This document shows positions 63,215 to 64,000 of a stretch of DNA of 64,000 nucleotides, in pieces (position 1 is the stretch's first letter; each line of letters starts with the position of its first letter). This stretch comes from an uncultured bacterium. Lineage in GTDB: Bacteria; Cloacimonadota; Cloacimonadia; Cloacimonadales; Cloacimonadaceae. Under the pieces are notes generated by a model, which saw only the letters and a program-made list of their open reading frames with translations, was not told the origin of the DNA and did not search any database. The DNA is taken from NCBI GenBank assembly GCA_938009275.1, contig CALLHY010000043.1, positions 1-64,000 of the forward strand, in the 5' to 3' direction. A program made the position numbers and the translations under genes.

Positions 63215-64000
63215 ATGGATGCTTTGATGCTGTTAGGCGATGAAGCCTTAGCGCAAGGTGCTTTAGATGCCGGTATCTCTGGTTTCTACGCGTATCCCGG
63301 TACTCCATCCACCGAGATTATGGAGTATGTTCAACGAAGCAAACAAGCAGAAGGAATTCACAGAACCTGGAGTTCAAACGAAAAAACTGCTATGGAATCC
63401 GCAATTGGTATGAGCTTCGCTGGTAAGCGCACCATGGCAATGATGAAACACGTTGGTTTAAATGTGGCTGCCGATCCTTTTATGAATTCAGCTTTCACCG
63501 GAGCTAATGGTGGGCTGCTTGTTGCTGTGGCAGATGATCCTTCAATGCATAGTTCACAAAATGAACAGGACTCCAGATTCTATGGCAAGTTCGCTATGAT
63601 CCCAATCTTAGAGCCATCCAATCAACAAGAATGTTATGACATGGCGTTCTATGGGTTCGAGCTTTCAGAAAAGTACAAAGTGCCTGTACTGATACGCCTT
63701 ACTACTCGTTTATCGCACTCTCGCGCTGGAGTACTCAGGCGCACACCCATTTCCCAGAATGCATTAAAGACCCCCGAAGACCTGTTCCAGTTTATGCTAT
63801 TACCTGCAATAGCCAGAAGGAAGTATCAACATCTTATTGAGCTGCAACATGACTTTGTTCGCGAATCTTCCAATTCACCCTTCAATTCATTCCAATCTAA
63901 AGCAAAAGACCATAGTAAAGGTATTATCTGCACAGGTTTGGCATACAACTATCTAAATGAAGTGTTCCAAGGAAATGATATCCCACACCCTGTAGTGAAG
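63215..64000 (+). CDS. iorA: Indolepyruvate:ferredoxin oxidoreductase alpha, N-terminal part
   Basis: The frame is open from the ATG at 63215 to the window end (262 codons) with no stop; the 3' part is outside. The start MDALMLLGDEALAQGALDAG, then YAYPGTPSTEIMEY (about 24-37), WSSNEKTAMESAIG (about 52-65), and MKHVGLNVAADPFMN (about 75-89) match IorA, the thiamine-binding large subunit. IorA with IorB oxidises aryl pyruvates from aromatic amino acids to acyl-CoA and reduces ferredoxin. An AAGGAG site lies 8-9 nt upstream. The C-terminal ferredoxin domain expected in IorA cannot be seen here. Confidence 0.9.
   Translation, partial: MDALMLLGDEALAQGALDAGISGFYAYPGTPSTEIMEYVQRSKQAEGIHRTWSSNEKTAMESAIGMSFAGKRTMAMMKHVGLNVAADPFMNSAFTGANGGLLVAVADDPSMHSSQNEQDSRFYGKFAMIPILEPSNQQECYDMAFYGFELSEKYKVPVLIRLTTRLSHSRAGVLRRTPISQNALKTPEDLFQFMLLPAIARRKYQHLIELQHDFVRESSNSPFNSFQSKAKDHSKGIICTGLAYNYLNEVFQGNDIPHPVVK

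Overview
The window looks like a chromosome segment of an anaerobic, Gram-negative, amino-acid-fermenting bacterium, most probably of the Cloacimonadota (Candidatus Cloacimonas group). The clues are a secreted protein ending in a YPNPFNP / FlgD-Ig-type C-terminal domain, an FG-GAP/ASPIC protein, a bacterial V-type ATPase operon in the order E-DUF2764-A-B-D-I-K, several ferredoxin-dependent 2-oxoacid oxidoreductases, a large DUF2723 protein, and outer-membrane and lipid-A-type genes. This assignment is inference from gene content, not from a marker gene.

Layout. 1-6 kb: the C-terminal part of a large secreted protein, an ABC-F ATPase, tRNA-Arg(CCG), and an unusually long M29-type aminopeptidase. 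6.1-13.6 kb (minus): a complete seven-gene V-ATPase operon whose K subunit carries every residue of the known Na+ site. 13.9-25.7 kb (minus): a tightly packed run of ten genes, read in transcription order as aminotransferase, a small degenerate histidine kinase, a sigma-54 response regulator, two sugar-type ABC permeases, a DUF2723 membrane protein, a 2-oxoacid:ferredoxin oxidoreductase pair, a NapH-like membrane ferredoxin and a ferredoxin. 26.0-29.3 kb (minus): a two-gene HcnABC/amino-acid-dehydrogenase-like flavoprotein complex.

29.3-36.1 kb is an accessory island with AT-rich genes. It holds a tight four-gene minus-strand operon: a SMEK-domain/STAND NTPase of antiviral (Avs/NLR-like) architecture, a 126-aa orphan, a 124-aa protein with an N-terminal FVTNSSSTSF motif, and a radical SAM/SPASM enzyme. 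Just upstream lies the first 47 codons of a DNA methyltransferase, cut off after its DPPF motif. Next come a 141-bp element bounded by 25-bp inverted repeats, and a REP-associated tyrosine transposase (RAYT) flanked by inverted and tandem REP-like units plus the debris of a second RAYT. I consider the four-gene operon the best candidate for an undescribed system.

36.2-45.7 kb (plus): aspartate kinase, methionyl-tRNA synthetase, a SpoIID-like lipoprotein, Hsp33, an FG-GAP protein and a guanine deaminase-like enzyme. A 1.06-kb stretch without a gene follows. 46.8-63.0 kb (plus): a closely spaced series of lipid A-type acyltransferase, a 1821-aa Ser/Thr kinase-NTPase-TPR-GAF-histidine kinase hybrid, a 969-aa TPR protein, a predicted outer-membrane barrel, an inner-membrane protein, a divergent polysaccharide deacetylase, UppP, DNA polymerase III delta and 4-alpha-glucanotransferase. 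The window ends inside an indolepyruvate:ferredoxin oxidoreductase alpha gene (iorA).

Metabolically, the aminotransferase, KorAB, IorA and the flavoprotein dehydrogenase fit oxidative amino-acid fermentation with reduced ferredoxin as the electron carrier. The V-ATPase would couple ATP to a sodium gradient.
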